Assembly (NCBI RefSeq): GCF_022844465.1
Contig: NZ_JALHLP010000014.1
Coordinates: forward strand, 47,189 to 111,188
From: Bradyrhizobium sp.
Lineage (GTDB): Bacteria > Pseudomonadota > Alphaproteobacteria > Rhizobiales > Xanthobacteraceae
DNA length: 64,000 bases
Direction of reading: 5' to 3'
Each line of letters opens with the position of its first letter. Positions within the stretch are counted from its first letter, which is position 1. Under the pieces are notes generated by a model. The model searched no databases. It was not told the DNA's origin and was given only the letters and a program-made list of their open reading frames with translations. Positions 19,998-30,342 of this stretch are shown piece by piece. A program made the translations under genes and the position numbers.

Positions 19998-21493
19998 GCA
20001 ATAGGATGCACGAGATGAAATGCAGGGGAAATCGACCGATGCGGACGTTGGTGGTCCGCGCCCTGTCGTTTTCGGCCGCGGCTGCGCTCACGCTCAATCC
20101 GGCGCTGACGCCGGTCGTGGCCAGCGACTATCGCGCCGTCGCACCTGTCGCCGCCGACGGACAGCTGGGCGCGCGCTCCCTTTCGCTCGGAATCGGAAAA
20201 TCCATCGTGATCGACCTTCCGCGGGACATCAAGGACGTGCTGGTCGCCGATCCAAAGATCGCCAACGCCGTCGTCCGCTCCACCCAGCGGGCCTATATCA
20301 TCGGCGCCGCGGTCGGCCAGACCAACATCATCTTCTTCGACACCGCGGGCCAGCAGATGGCGGCCTATGACATCGCGGTCAAGCGCGACCTCAACGGCCT
20401 TCGCGCCGCGCTGAAGCAGTCGCTGCCCAATTCCGATATCCAGATCGAGGGTGTCGGCGAAGGCGTCGTGCTGAGCGGCACCGCCGCGTCTCCGATCGAA
20501 GCCCAGCAGGCCGCCGACATGGCGACCCGTCTGGTCGGCGGCGGCGACAGGGTCGTCAATTCGATCGCAGTTCGCGGGCGCGACCAGGTGATGCTGAAGG
20601 TGACCGTCGCTGAAGTCGCGCGCAACATCGTCAAACAGATGGGAATCGACCTCACTGCCAGCATGACCTATGGCACGGCGGTCGTGAATTTCAGCAACGC
20701 CAACCCGTTCACCGCCTATGGCCGGTCACTGGTCGGAACCAACAGCTTGAGCGGATCGTTCGGCAGCGTTCCCTCGGTGACCGCAACCCTCCGCGCCATG
20801 GAGAGCGCCGGCGTCGTGCGGACGCTGGCCGAACCCAATCTGACGGCAATCTCCGGCGAATCCGCGACCTTCATCGCCGGCGGCGAGTTTCCGGTGCCCG
20901 CGGGCTATTCCTGCGATCCGGTCACGCGCGTCTGCACCACCCAGATCAACTTCAAGAAATTCGGCATCTCGCTCAACTTCACTCCGGTCGTTCTGACCGA
21001 AGGCCGCATCAGCCTCCGCGTGATGACGGAAGTGTCCGAATTGTCGAACGACAATTCGATCACGCTGTCCCAGGCCGTCAGCGCCACGGCAACGAACTCG
21101 CTCACGATCCCCTCGATCAAGACCCGCCGGGCCGAGACGACCCTGGAGATTCCCTCGGGCGGCTCCATGGCGATGGCCGGCCTGATCGCAGAACAGACCA
21201 AGCAGGCCATCAACGGCCTTCCGGGCATGTCGCAGATTCCGGTTCTCGGCACGCTGTTCCGCAGCCGTGACTACGTCAACAACCAGACCGAGCTGATGGT
21301 CCTGGTCACGCCCTACGTGGTCCGCGCGGTCGCCCAGAAGGACCTGTCGCGTCCTGACGACGGTTTCGCCAGCTCATCGGATCCCCAGGCCGACCTGCTT
21401 GGCAGCATCAACCGGATCTACGGCGTTCCAGGTCGGGCCGAACCGGCGCGGGCACGGAATTATCGCGGCACCTACGGCTTTATTACGGACTGA
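19994..21493 (+). CDS. cpaC: type II/III secretion-system-like secretin CpaC
   Basis: LSLGIGKSIVIDLPRDIKDVLVADPKIANAVVRSTQRAYIIG and secretin C-domain. Confidence 0.93.
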   Translation: MSNRMHEMKCRGNRPMRTLVVRALSFSAAAALTLNPALTPVVASDYRAVAPVAADGQLGARSLSLGIGKSIVIDLPRDIKDVLVADPKIANAVVRSTQRAYIIGAAVGQTNIIFFDTAGQQMAAYDIAVKRDLNGLRAALKQSLPNSDIQIEGVGEGVVLSGTAASPIEAQQAADMATRLVGGGDRVVNSIAVRGRDQVMLKVTVAEVARNIVKQMGIDLTASMTYGTAVVNFSNANPFTAYGRSLVGTNSLSGSFGSVPSVTATLRAMESAGVVRTLAEPNLTAISGESATFIAGGEFPVPAGYSCDPVTRVCTTQINFKKFGISLNFTPVVLTEGRISLRVMTEVSELSNDNSITLSQAVSATATNSLTIPSIKTRRAETTLEIPSGGSMAMAGLIAEQTKQAINGLPGMSQIPVLGTLFRSRDYVNNQTELMVLVTPYVVRAVAQKDLSRPDDGFASSSDPQADLLGSINRIYGVPGRAEPARARNYRGTYGFITD

Positions 21494-21502
21494 GACGGGA
21501 CG

Positions 21503-22255
21503 ATGACAGCACAGACGAGACCCAAGAGACCCGCCGGTCACCTCCGCGCTCCCCGGCTGGCGATAGCGCTGGTCGGCATTGCCGTGGCATTGACAGCCTG
21601 CAAGCATGCCGCCGAGGACCTGACGACCGCTGGCGTGCCGGACGACTACCGCCTGCGGCACCCGATCGCGATCCAGGAGGCCGACCGCTCCATCGTCGTA
21701 TTCGTCGGTCGCGGACGCGGCGGGATTTCCGCCGCGCAGCGCGCTGACGTGATCGGCCTGGCGCAGGCATGGCTTGGCGAAGGCACCGGCGCCATCAGCA
21801 TCGACGTGCCCGTTGATACCCCGAACGCGCGGGCCGCCCAGGATTCCTTGCGGGAGATCCAGGCAACCCTGGCCGCGGCTGGATTGCCGCCGCGCGCGGT
21901 CACTGTCCGCCCTTATCGCCCGGATGATCCGCGGCACATGGCGGCGATCCGGCTGAATTATCCGAAGATTTCTGCAGTGGCCGGCCCGTGCGGCCTGTGG
22001 CCCGAGGATCTCGGTCCCTCGATCAACAACAAGGGCTATTTCGACAACAAGCCGTATTACAATTTCGGCTGCTCCAACCAGCGCAATCTGGCGGCGATGG
22101 TCGACAACCCGTCGGACCTGGTGCAGCCGCGTCCCGAGACACCCGCCTACACGCCGCGGCGCAGCATCGGCTTCGACAAGTATCGCCGGGGCACCACCAC
22201 CGCCACCTCCTATCCCGAGTCCGACAGGGCCAAACTCAGTGACGTCGGCAAATGA
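21503..22255 (+). CDS. cpaD: CpaD pilus assembly lipoprotein
   Basis: Between cpaC and cpaE; DDYRLRHPIAIQEADRSIVVFVGRGRGGIS; C-terminal GPCGLWPEDLG..NFGCSNQRNLAAMVDNPSDLVQPR. Confidence 0.92.
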   Translation: MTAQTRPKRPAGHLRAPRLAIALVGIAVALTACKHAAEDLTTAGVPDDYRLRHPIAIQEADRSIVVFVGRGRGGISAAQRADVIGLAQAWLGEGTGAISIDVPVDTPNARAAQDSLREIQATLAAAGLPPRAVTVRPYRPDDPRHMAAIRLNYPKISAVAGPCGLWPEDLGPSINNKGYFDNKPYYNFGCSNQRNLAAMVDNPSDLVQPRPETPAYTPRRSIGFDKYRRGTTTATSYPESDRAKLSDVGK

Positions 22256-23523
22256 TCAACCACGCGCGCCATAACACGCAATTGCAGGCGGACGGCTCGG
22301 CTCCGGCTACCGACGATCACATCGCGCCAGCGCCGCGGGTGTCGGTTCAGGCGTTCTGCGAGACGGTCGAAACCGCCGCTGCCGTGCAGGCGGCGGGCGA
22401 AGACCGTCGCCTCGGCAAGGCCCATCTCAAGATTCAGATGGGCGGAATGGCCGCCGCCATCGAGGCTTACCGATCGGCGCCGACGCCGAACGTGATCATC
22501 CTGGAAACCGAAGGCCGCACCGAGATTCTCCACGGCCTGGACCAGCTCGCCACCGTGTGCGACGCCGGAACCCGGGTCATCGTGATCGGCCGCATCAACG
22601 ATGTCACGCTCTATCGCGAACTGGTGCGTCGCGGCGTCAGCGACTATGTCATCGCCCCGGTCGCAACCATCGACGTCGTCAGGTCGGTTTGCAACCTGTT
22701 CTCGGCGCCGGAGGCCAAGGCCGTCGGGCGCATCATTGCCATCATCGGCGCCAAGGGCGGCGTCGGCGCGTCCACCATCGCCCATAACGTTGCCTGGGCG
22801 ATCGCACGCGATCTGGCGCTGGATTCCGTAGTTGCCGATCTCGATCTTGCTTTCGGCACCGCGGGCCTCGACTACAATCAGGATCCGGCGCAGGGCATCG
22901 CCGACGCGGTGTTCTCGCCCGACCGCGTCGATACCGCCTTCCTCGACCGCCTGTTATCGAAATGCACCGACCATCTCAGCCTGCTGGCGGCGCCGGCGAC
23001 GCTGGACCGGGTCTACGATTTTGGCGCGGAGGCCTTCGATTCGATCTTCGACACGCTCCGCACCACCATGCCCTGCATCGTGCTCGACATTCCCCATCAA
23101 TGGTCCGGATGGACCAAGCGGGCGCTGATCGCGGCCGACGACATCCTGATCGTCGCGGCGCCCGATCTCGCCAATCTGCGCAACACCAAGAACATATACG
23201 ACCTGCTGAAGGCGGCGCGTCCGAACGACCGCCCGCCGCTCTACTGTCTGAACCAGGTCGGGATACCGAAACGGCCGGAGATCCCGGCCAGCGAATTCGC
23301 CAAGGCGATCGAGAGCCACCCGATCGCCACCATCCCGTTCGAGCCGCAGATCTTTGGTGCGGCCGCCAACAACGGCCAGATGATCGCGGAAATCTCCGCC
23401 ACTCATCGCACCACCGAGATGTTCCTGCAGGTCGCGCAGCGGCTGACCGGGCGCGGCGAGACCAAGAAGCCCAAGAGTTCGTTGTTGTCACCTCTGATCG
23501 CCAAGTTGCGGGCCAAGAAGTAA
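22252..23523 (+). CDS. cpaE: CpaE, MinD/ParA-like pilus localisation ATPase
   Basis: IIGAKGGVGASTIAHNVAWAIA deviant Walker A; receiver-like N-terminus. Confidence 0.92.
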   Translation: MINHARHNTQLQADGSAPATDDHIAPAPRVSVQAFCETVETAAAVQAAGEDRRLGKAHLKIQMGGMAAAIEAYRSAPTPNVIILETEGRTEILHGLDQLATVCDAGTRVIVIGRINDVTLYRELVRRGVSDYVIAPVATIDVVRSVCNLFSAPEAKAVGRIIAIIGAKGGVGASTIAHNVAWAIARDLALDSVVADLDLAFGTAGLDYNQDPAQGIADAVFSPDRVDTAFLDRLLSKCTDHLSLLAAPATLDRVYDFGAEAFDSIFDTLRTTMPCIVLDIPHQWSGWTKRALIAADDILIVAAPDLANLRNTKNIYDLLKAARPNDRPPLYCLNQVGIPKRPEIPASEFAKAIESHPIATIPFEPQIFGAAANNGQMIAEISATHRTTEMFLQVAQRLTGRGETKKPKSSLLSPLIAKLRAKK

Positions 23524-23545
23524 GCAGGCCGGCTGGAGTATCATC

Positions 23546-25012
23546 GTGTTCGGTAAGCGTAGCGGAAATGAAAGTGATACGCGGGTATTGAAGCCCGCGA
23601 TACAGGCGCCGGAACTGGTTTCCAGCGCGCCGGCCGCCGCGCGCGAGGCGGTCGCTCCGACTGTCGTGTCGCCGCCGATCGCTCCCGCGAAATCGCCACC
23701 CGCACCCACCATGGAAGCGCGGCGGTCCGACAACTACTACCAGGTCAAGGCGACGATCTTCGGCGCCCTGATCGAGGCGATCGACCTCGCCCAGCTGGCC
23801 AAGCTCGACGGCGAGTCGGCGCGCGAGGAAATCCGCGACATCGTCAACGAGATCATCGCGATCAAGAACATCGTGATGTCGATTGCCGAGCAGGAAGAGC
23901 TGCTCGACGACATCTGCAACGATGTGCTCGGCTACGGCCCGCTGGAGCCGCTGCTGTCGCGCGACGACATCGCCGACATCATGGTCAACGGCGCCGGCAC
24001 GGTATTCATCGAAGTCGACGGCAAGATCCAGAAAACCGGGATCCGCTTCCGCGACAATCAGCAGCTTCTCAACATCTGCCAGCGCATCGTCAGCCAGGTC
24101 GGACGACGGGTCGACGAATCCTCGCCGATCTGCGACGCGCGGCTTGCCGACGGCAGCCGCGTCAACGCCATCGTCCCGCCGCTGGCGATCGACGGTCCGG
24201 CGCTTACCATTCGAAAATTCAGGAAGGACAAGCTGACGCTCGATCAGCTCGTCAAATTCGGCGCGATCTCGCCGGAAGGGGCCCAGATCCTGCAGATCAT
24301 CGGCCGCGTCCGCTGCAATGTGCTGATTTCCGGCGGCACCGGCTCCGGCAAGACCACGCTGTTGAACTGCCTGACCCAGTTTATCGAGCACGACGAGCGC
24401 GTGATCACCTGCGAGGATGCCGCGGAACTCCAGTTGCAGCAGCCGCATGTGGTACGGCTGGAAACCCGCCCGCCCAACATCGAGGGCGAGGGCCAGGTCA
24501 CGATGCGCGAACTGGTCCGCAACTGCCTGCGTATGCGGCCGGAACGCATCATCGTCGGCGAAGTCCGCGGACCCGAGGCATTCGACCTTCTGCAGGCCAT
24601 GAACACCGGCCACGACGGCTCGATGGGGACGCTGCACGCCAACAACCCCCGGGAAGCCCTGTCGCGCTGCGAATCGATGATCACCATGGGCGGCTTCTCG
24701 CTGCCCTCGCGCACCATCCGCGAAATGATCTGTGCCTCCATCGACGTCATCATCCAGGCAGCGCGCCTGCGCGACGGCTCGCGCCGCATCACCCACATCA
24801 CCGAGGTGATGGGGATGGAAGGCGACACCATCATCACCCAGGACGTGTTCCTCTACGACATGATCGGCGAAGACGCGAACGGCAAGATTGTCGGGCGGCA
24901 CCGCTCGACCGGGATCGGCCGTCCACGGTTCTGGGAACGCGCGCGGTATTACGGCGAAGAGAACCGGCTCGCGGCCGCGCTCGACGCCGCCGAAGTCATC
25001 GTCAAGGATTGA
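23546..25012 (+). CDS. cpaF: CpaF/TadA secretion ATPase (GTG start)
   Basis: ISGGTGSGKTTLLNCLTQFI, RNCLRMRPERIIVGEVRGPEAFDLLQAMNTGHDGSMGTLHAN. Confidence 0.95.
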   Translation: MFGKRSGNESDTRVLKPAIQAPELVSSAPAAAREAVAPTVVSPPIAPAKSPPAPTMEARRSDNYYQVKATIFGALIEAIDLAQLAKLDGESAREEIRDIVNEIIAIKNIVMSIAEQEELLDDICNDVLGYGPLEPLLSRDDIADIMVNGAGTVFIEVDGKIQKTGIRFRDNQQLLNICQRIVSQVGRRVDESSPICDARLADGSRVNAIVPPLAIDGPALTIRKFRKDKLTLDQLVKFGAISPEGAQILQIIGRVRCNVLISGGTGSGKTTLLNCLTQFIEHDERVITCEDAAELQLQQPHVVRLETRPPNIEGEGQVTMRELVRNCLRMRPERIIVGEVRGPEAFDLLQAMNTGHDGSMGTLHANNPREALSRCESMITMGGFSLPSRTIREMICASIDVIIQAARLRDGSRRITHITEVMGMEGDTIITQDVFLYDMIGEDANGKIVGRHRSTGIGRPRFWERARYYGEENRLAAALDAAEVIVKD

Positions 25013-25025
25013 GAGGGCGACCTGC

Positions 25026-25997
25026 ATGCAAACGCTCGCACTGGCCTTCATGGCCGCCACCGCCATCGGCGGCCTGGCATGGGTCTTCATCTATCCCGCG
25101 CTGTCGGGCGAGAGGATGGCTCAATCGCGCCGCGCCTCGATCGCGCGCTCCGAACCCGCCGCGCGCCAGACCGAAAAGAGCCAGCGCTCGCGCCGCGAAC
25201 AGGTCGAAGGATCGCTTAAGGAACTCGACGCCCGCCGCCAGAAGGAAAAGTCCGTTCCCCTCAGCGTCCGGCTTGCCCAGGCCGGTCTGGGATCCTGGAC
25301 GACGCAGAAGTTCTGGATCGCGTCCGGCGTTCTCGCCGCAGCGGCATTCGCTCTCGCGTTCATGGTTGGCGGCGGATTGCCTGGCGCCGCGGCCATGGCC
25401 TTTGCCGCCGGCCTGGGCTTGCCGCGCTGGATCCTGGGCTACCTCAAGAAGCGCCGGGAAAAGGCATTCCTGAAGGCACTTCCCGACGCCGTCGATGTGA
25501 TCGTGCGCGGCATCAAGGCCGGCCTGCCGCTGTTCGAGTCGATCAAGGTGGTCGCGGCCGACGCGCCGGAGCCGCTCAAGAGCGAGTTTCTGGCCATCAT
25601 CGAGACGCAGGCCATAGGCATGCCGCTGGGCGAAGCCTGCGCGCGCCTGTACGAGCGGATGCCGGTGCCGGAGGCGAACTTCTTCGGCATCGTGGTCGCG
25701 ATCCAGCAGAAGTCGGGCGGCAACCTGTCGGAAGCACTCGGCAACCTCTCCAAGGTGCTGCGCGACCGCAAGAAGATGGCGGAGAAGATTCAGGCGATGT
25801 CGATGGAAGCCAAGGCCTCGGCTGGCATCATCGGATCGCTGCCTCCGATCGTGATGCTTCTGGTATGGATTACCACCCCCGACTACATCGCGTTGCTTTG
25901 GACCCATCACATCGGCCAGTTCATGCTCGTTGCCTGCGTCGGCTGGATGACGATCGGCGTCCTGGTAATGAAAAAGATGATCAACTTCGACTTCTGA
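25026..25997 (+). CDS. tadB: TadB, type II secretion F-domain protein
   Basis: LPDAVDVIVRGIKAGLPLFESIKVVAADAPEPLKSEF...QQKSGGNLSEALGNLSKVLRDRKKM; start MQTLALAF. Confidence 0.92.
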   Translation: MQTLALAFMAATAIGGLAWVFIYPALSGERMAQSRRASIARSEPAARQTEKSQRSRREQVEGSLKELDARRQKEKSVPLSVRLAQAGLGSWTTQKFWIASGVLAAAAFALAFMVGGGLPGAAAMAFAAGLGLPRWILGYLKKRREKAFLKALPDAVDVIVRGIKAGLPLFESIKVVAADAPEPLKSEFLAIIETQAIGMPLGEACARLYERMPVPEANFFGIVVAIQQKSGGNLSEALGNLSKVLRDRKKMAEKIQAMSMEAKASAGIIGSLPPIVMLLVWITTPDYIALLWTHHIGQFMLVACVGWMTIGVLVMKKMINFDF

Positions 25998-26006
25998 CGG
26001 TGTGCC

Positions 26007-26984
26007 ATGATTGAACTTATTGTCTCCAAGCTCCACGACGCGCGGTTCATGACGATGCTGCTCGCCGCCATCGCGGCCAGCGCGACCGCTTACACGCTGA
26101 TCATGCCGCTGTTCGCCGGCGAAGGCCTGGCCAAGCGGATGAAGGCGGTCGCCAGCGAGCGCGAACGGCTCCGCCAGCGCGAACGCGACCGTCTCGCCAA
26201 GACGGAGAAGGTGTCGCTGCGGCAGACCCCGAAGCAGCTCGTCTCCAAGGTGGTGGAAGATTTCAACCTGACCAAGTGGCTGGCACAGGAAGCCGCCCGC
26301 GACAAGCTGGTCATGGCGGGCTATCGCGGCCAAGCGCCCTACGTCACCTTCCTGTTTGCCCGCGCGGTGACGCCGATCGCACTGTTTCTTGGCGCAGCCC
26401 TCTACGTGTTCGTCATCACGCCGCTGGACAAATCGCTCGCGATCAAGCTCGGCATCTGTATCGGGGCCGCCTATCTCGGGCTGCAGGCGCCGATGCTGTT
26501 CCTGAAGAACGCCATCGGCAAACGCCAGCTTTCGATCAAGCGCGCCTTTCCGGACGCGCTGGACCTGCTGTTGATCTGCGTCGAGTCAGGCATGTCGGTC
26601 GAGGTCGCCTTCCGCAAGGTGGCTGCCGAAATCGCAGGCCAGTCGATCGCGCTGTCGGAGGAGTTTGCGCTGACGACTGCCGAATTGTCCTATCTGCAGG
26701 ACCGCAAGGTGGCCTACGAAAACCTCGCCAAGCGCACCGGCCTCGAGGGCGTGAAATCGGTCTGCCTGGCGCTGATGCAGTCGGAACGCTACGGAACGCC
26801 GCTCGGCCAGAGCCTGCGCGTGATGGCGCAGGAGAACCGCGACATGCGGATGAACGAGGCCGAGAAGAAGGCGGCCGCGCTGCCGCCGAAGCTCACCGTG
26901 CCGATGATCCTGTTCTTCCTGCCCTGCCTGTTCATCGTCATTCTTGGACCGACCTACATCAAGCTCCAGACGATGCCGCATTAA
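26007..26984 (+). CDS. tadC: TadC, type II secretion F-domain protein
   Basis: FPDALDLLLICVESGMSVEVAFRKVAAEIAGQS..MRMNEAEKKAAALPPKLTVPMILFFLPCLFIVILGP. Confidence 0.92.
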   Translation: MIELIVSKLHDARFMTMLLAAIAASATAYTLIMPLFAGEGLAKRMKAVASERERLRQRERDRLAKTEKVSLRQTPKQLVSKVVEDFNLTKWLAQEAARDKLVMAGYRGQAPYVTFLFARAVTPIALFLGAALYVFVITPLDKSLAIKLGICIGAAYLGLQAPMLFLKNAIGKRQLSIKRAFPDALDLLLICVESGMSVEVAFRKVAAEIAGQSIALSEEFALTTAELSYLQDRKVAYENLAKRTGLEGVKSVCLALMQSERYGTPLGQSLRVMAQENRDMRMNEAEKKAAALPPKLTVPMILFFLPCLFIVILGPTYIKLQTMPH

Positions 26985-27044
26985 GACGTTCGGCGCAGCG
27001 AAGCCGCGCCGGCGAAGTTCCCACAGGTCTGGCGTAGCGGCGGA

Positions 27045-27878
27045 TCAGTTCGGCCGGTCGAGCGCTGCCACCGGCACCGTCGGCCTGCTGCCGGGAGGAC
27101 GCGAATTGTTCTTGTCCTTGCGGCTCAACATCTCCCGAAGGTAAGCGACATTGGCCGCCGCCTCTTCGGCCGGCAGGTCGCCCTTGGCAATGGTCTCGGC
27201 TTCCGCAAAGCGGCCCTGCAGGCCCACCACCAGCGCCAGGTTCTGTCGCACCCGGCCATCGGCCCGCGGATTGCCATGGGCCCTACGCAACGTTTCCTCG
27301 GCCTGCGGCAACTCCCGCGTCAGCATGTAGGAGAGGCCGAGGTTGGACAGCACCGACGGCTCTTCCGGCACGATCTTCAGCGCGCTGGCGTAGTAGCGGC
27401 GGGCGTCCTCATGCTTGCCGAGCTTGTCCAGCGTGGTGCCCTGCACCGACAGAATGCGCCAGTCGGGATTGGCCGGGGTATGGGCACGGGCAAGCACGTC
27501 GAAGGCGGCCTGCGAACTACCGTTGTCGGCGAGCGCGCGGCCGTAAGCGGCCAGCAGCGTCTTGTTGCCGGGATGAGCGATCGTGGCCTGTTCCAGCACG
27601 GCGGAGGCCTGGGCGCGCTGGCCGGAGGCCCGCAGCGCCTGGCCGTACGCCAATGCCGCTTCTGCATCCTTGGGGTTGGCGCGATAGCGCTCGCCATAGA
27701 CTTCCACGGCGCGGCGCGGATCGTCGGGAACAGGTGCTTGCGCCTTCGAGGATGCCAGCGCTCCCGTGACGTCGGATACGGTCTGGCAGCCGCCAAGGCC
27801 CGCAGCGAGAACCGCCGACACGGCAACGGAGCCAAGGAGCCGCGCAAGAACCCGGATATTGCTGGACTGTCGACGCAT
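27045..27878 (-). CDS. tadD: TPR-repeat pilus assembly protein TadD
   Basis: Signal/lipobox LGGCQ; tetratricopeptide pattern; at the end of the Tad locus. Confidence 0.85.
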   Translation of the reverse strand: MRRQSSNIRVLARLLGSVAVSAVLAAGLGGCQTVSDVTGALASSKAQAPVPDDPRRAVEVYGERYRANPKDAEAALAYGQALRASGQRAQASAVLEQATIAHPGNKTLLAAYGRALADNGSSQAAFDVLARAHTPANPDWRILSVQGTTLDKLGKHEDARRYYASALKIVPEEPSVLSNLGLSYMLTRELPQAEETLRRAHGNPRADGRVRQNLALVVGLQGRFAEAETIAKGDLPAEEAAANVAYLREMLSRKDKNNSRPPGSRPTVPVAALDRPN

Positions 27879-28008
27879 GGCACTTCAACTCGGGGATATC
27901 TGGCGAATGGATCGATCCGGACGGACCAGCAATAGACTGTTAACCCTAACGGCCGGTTAATTCGCCGTGCTATGCCAGCGGCGTGACCCCGCCCTTGCGA
28001 GACGCAGC

Positions 28009-29394
28009 ATGCATTCCCTGTTTGAAACCGCTACCGCCTCCACCACCGCCATCCCGATCACCTTCGCCACCAGGACGACATGGGCCGCCATCGCCGACGG
28101 CCTTCCCGCACCGGCGAGGCGGTTTGCGACGGCTAACGGTTTCACCGCCAAGCCCGGCAGGTGCCTGACGTTACCCGGGCCGGACGGGCAGCTCGCCCAT
28201 GTCGTTTTCGGACTCGACGACGAGAGCGACCGGGCGCGCGATCCGTTCCGACCAGGCGCGCTGCCCGGCCTGCTGCCCTCCGGCCTGTACCGTTTTGCCA
28301 ATGCCCCGCATGACGCCCGCCTCGCAACGCTGGCATTCGCGCTAGGCGCCTACCGCTTCGGCCGCTACCGGAAGAACGAGATGCCCGCGGTCCGGCTGGC
28401 GCCGCCCGATGGCGTCGACATCGCCGACGTCGTGAGGATGGCGGCGGCGGCTTCGCTGGCGCGCGACCTGATCAATACGCCGTCGAACGACATGGGCCCG
28501 GAGCAACTGGCGCAGGCCGCGCAAGCGCTGGCTGCGCGCTTTGGCGCGAGCTTCACCTGCATCGTCGGCGATGAACTCGTCAAACAGAACTTCCCGTTGA
28601 TCCACGCGGTCGGCATGGCCTCGACACGCGCGCCGCGCCTGATCGACATCAGCTGGGGCGATCCGTCTCACCCCAGGGTAACGCTGGTCGGAAAAGGCGT
28701 GTGCTTCGATACCGGGGGCCTCGACCTGAAGCCATCCGGCGGCATGCTGATCATGAAAAAGGACATGGGCGGCGCCGCCAACGTGCTGGCGCTGGCGCAG
28801 ATGGTGATGGATGCGAAGCTGAAGATCCGGCTGCGCGTCCTGATTCCGGCGGTGGAGAACGCGGTGGCCGGCAACGCCTTCCGACCGCTCGACGTCTTCA
28901 AGTCGCGCAAGGGACCGACCGTCGAGATCGGCAACACCGACGCCGAGGGGCGGCTGGTGCTGGCGGACGCGCTGGCGCTCGCCGACGAAGAGAAGCCTGA
29001 CCTGCTGATCGATCTCGGCACCCTGACGGGTGCAGCGCGGGTGGCGCTGGGACCGGATTTACCGCCCTTTTACACCCATGATGAGACGCTGGCCGCGAGC
29101 GTCGCAGCCCACGCGAAAACGGAGAACGACCCGTTATGGCGGTTACCGCTTTGGCCGGCTTACGATTCCTGGCTGGATTCGAAAACAGCCGACATCAACA
29201 ACGCGCCGTCCGGCAGCTTTGCCGGCTCGATCACCTGCGCGCTGTTCCTGCAGCGCTTCGTGACCGAGGCGAAGAGCTGGTTGCATGTCGATATCTACGG
29301 CTGGACGCCTTCCGCCAAGCCGGCGCGCCCCGAAGGCGGCGAATGCCAGGCGGCGCGCGCGATCTACAAGCTCTTGAGCGAACGCTATGGATGA
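28009..29394 (+). CDS. leucyl aminopeptidase family protein (M17)
   Basis: NTPSNDMGPEQLA, GKGVCFDTGGLDLKPSGGMLIMKKDMGGAANVLALA, NTDAEGRLVLADAL. Confidence 0.92.
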   Translation: MHSLFETATASTTAIPITFATRTTWAAIADGLPAPARRFATANGFTAKPGRCLTLPGPDGQLAHVVFGLDDESDRARDPFRPGALPGLLPSGLYRFANAPHDARLATLAFALGAYRFGRYRKNEMPAVRLAPPDGVDIADVVRMAAAASLARDLINTPSNDMGPEQLAQAAQALAARFGASFTCIVGDELVKQNFPLIHAVGMASTRAPRLIDISWGDPSHPRVTLVGKGVCFDTGGLDLKPSGGMLIMKKDMGGAANVLALAQMVMDAKLKIRLRVLIPAVENAVAGNAFRPLDVFKSRKGPTVEIGNTDAEGRLVLADALALADEEKPDLLIDLGTLTGAARVALGPDLPPFYTHDETLAASVAAHAKTENDPLWRLPLWPAYDSWLDSKTADINNAPSGSFAGSITCALFLQRFVTEAKSWLHVDIYGWTPSAKPARPEGGECQAARAIYKLLSERYG

Positions 29395-30229
29395 TCCGCG
29401 CCTGACCCCGGCGCGGCCCGATCTCGCCGCGAAATATCTCGAGGGCAAGGTGGAGGCCGCGCGCTTCGTCGCCGGTGAGGAGTTTTGCGTCGCCGCGGCC
29501 CTCGCACCGCTGCGCGGATCGCCCGCGCACGACGCCGTGCTGCTGACCGAGGCGCTGAAAGGCGAGCGCGTCACGATCTACGACCGCAACGGCGAAGGCT
29601 TCGCTTGGGGCCAGTTGCACGGCGACGGCTATGTCGGCTGGATCGCGGATGCCGCGCTGGCAAGGCCCGCGGCCGCACCGACGCACAAGGTTACGGCGCT
29701 GCGGACGTTGGCCTTCCCGGGCCCCTCGATCAAGCTGCCGCCGGTCGAGACGCTGTCGTTCGGCGCTGGGCTGACGGTGGTTCGCGAAGCCGGAGCATTC
29801 GCCGTATCCAGCGAGGGATGGCATCTGCCGAAGCCGCACCTCGGTGCCATCGAGGCGATGGAGACGGATTTCGTTGCGGTCGCCGAGCGTTTCGCCGGCA
29901 CGCCCTATCTGTGGGGCGGCAAAAGCAGCCTCGGGATCGATTGCTCGGGACTGGTGCAGCTGTCGCTGAACGCCGCCGGCACCGGCTGTCCCCGCGACAG
30001 CGACATGCAGCAGGATGGACTGGGCCGAACGTTGAGTCTGGCTGAAACGAAGAAGCTGCAACGCGGCGACCTGATCTTCTGGCAAGGCCACGTCGCCATC
30101 GCCCGCGATGCCGACACCATCGTCCACGCCAATGCGCATCACATGGCCACCGTGATCGAAAGCACGCGCGAGGCAATGGCGCGGATCAAGGCCGCCGGCA
30201 GCGAGGTGACGGCGATCAAGCGGCTATAG
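29387..30229 (+). CDS. NlpC/P60 (C40) family peptidase with SH3-like domains
   Basis: GTPYLWGGKSSLGIDCSGLVQLSLNAAG...HVAIARDADTIVHANAH; overlaps the preceding gene by 8 bp. Confidence 0.9.
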   Translation: MDDPRLTPARPDLAAKYLEGKVEAARFVAGEEFCVAAALAPLRGSPAHDAVLLTEALKGERVTIYDRNGEGFAWGQLHGDGYVGWIADAALARPAAAPTHKVTALRTLAFPGPSIKLPPVETLSFGAGLTVVREAGAFAVSSEGWHLPKPHLGAIEAMETDFVAVAERFAGTPYLWGGKSSLGIDCSGLVQLSLNAAGTGCPRDSDMQQDGLGRTLSLAETKKLQRGDLIFWQGHVAIARDADTIVHANAHHMATVIESTREAMARIKAAGSEVTAIKRL

Positions 30230-30241
30230 CTAGCCCCGCAT

Positions 30242-30341
30242 CGTCATTCCGGGGCACGCGCCAACGCGCGTGAACCCGGAATCCAGAAATTTTATGCGGG
30301 TCGAGATTCCGGGTTCGCGCTGCGCGCGCCCCGGAATGACG
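30242..30341. repeat. palindromic repeat family A (copy A2)
   Basis: CGTCATTCCGGGGCACGCG...GTGAACCCGGAATCCAG...ATTCCGGGTTCGCGCTGCGCGCGCCCCGGAATGACG; convergent junction. Confidence 0.9.
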
Positions 30342-30342
30342 G

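Noticed and set aside
22976-25090. 704-aa minus-strand ORF opposite cpaE/cpaF
   Set aside because: Antisense to two unambiguous pilus genes; low-complexity Arg/His/Asp-rich product typical of shadow ORFs in high-GC DNA.
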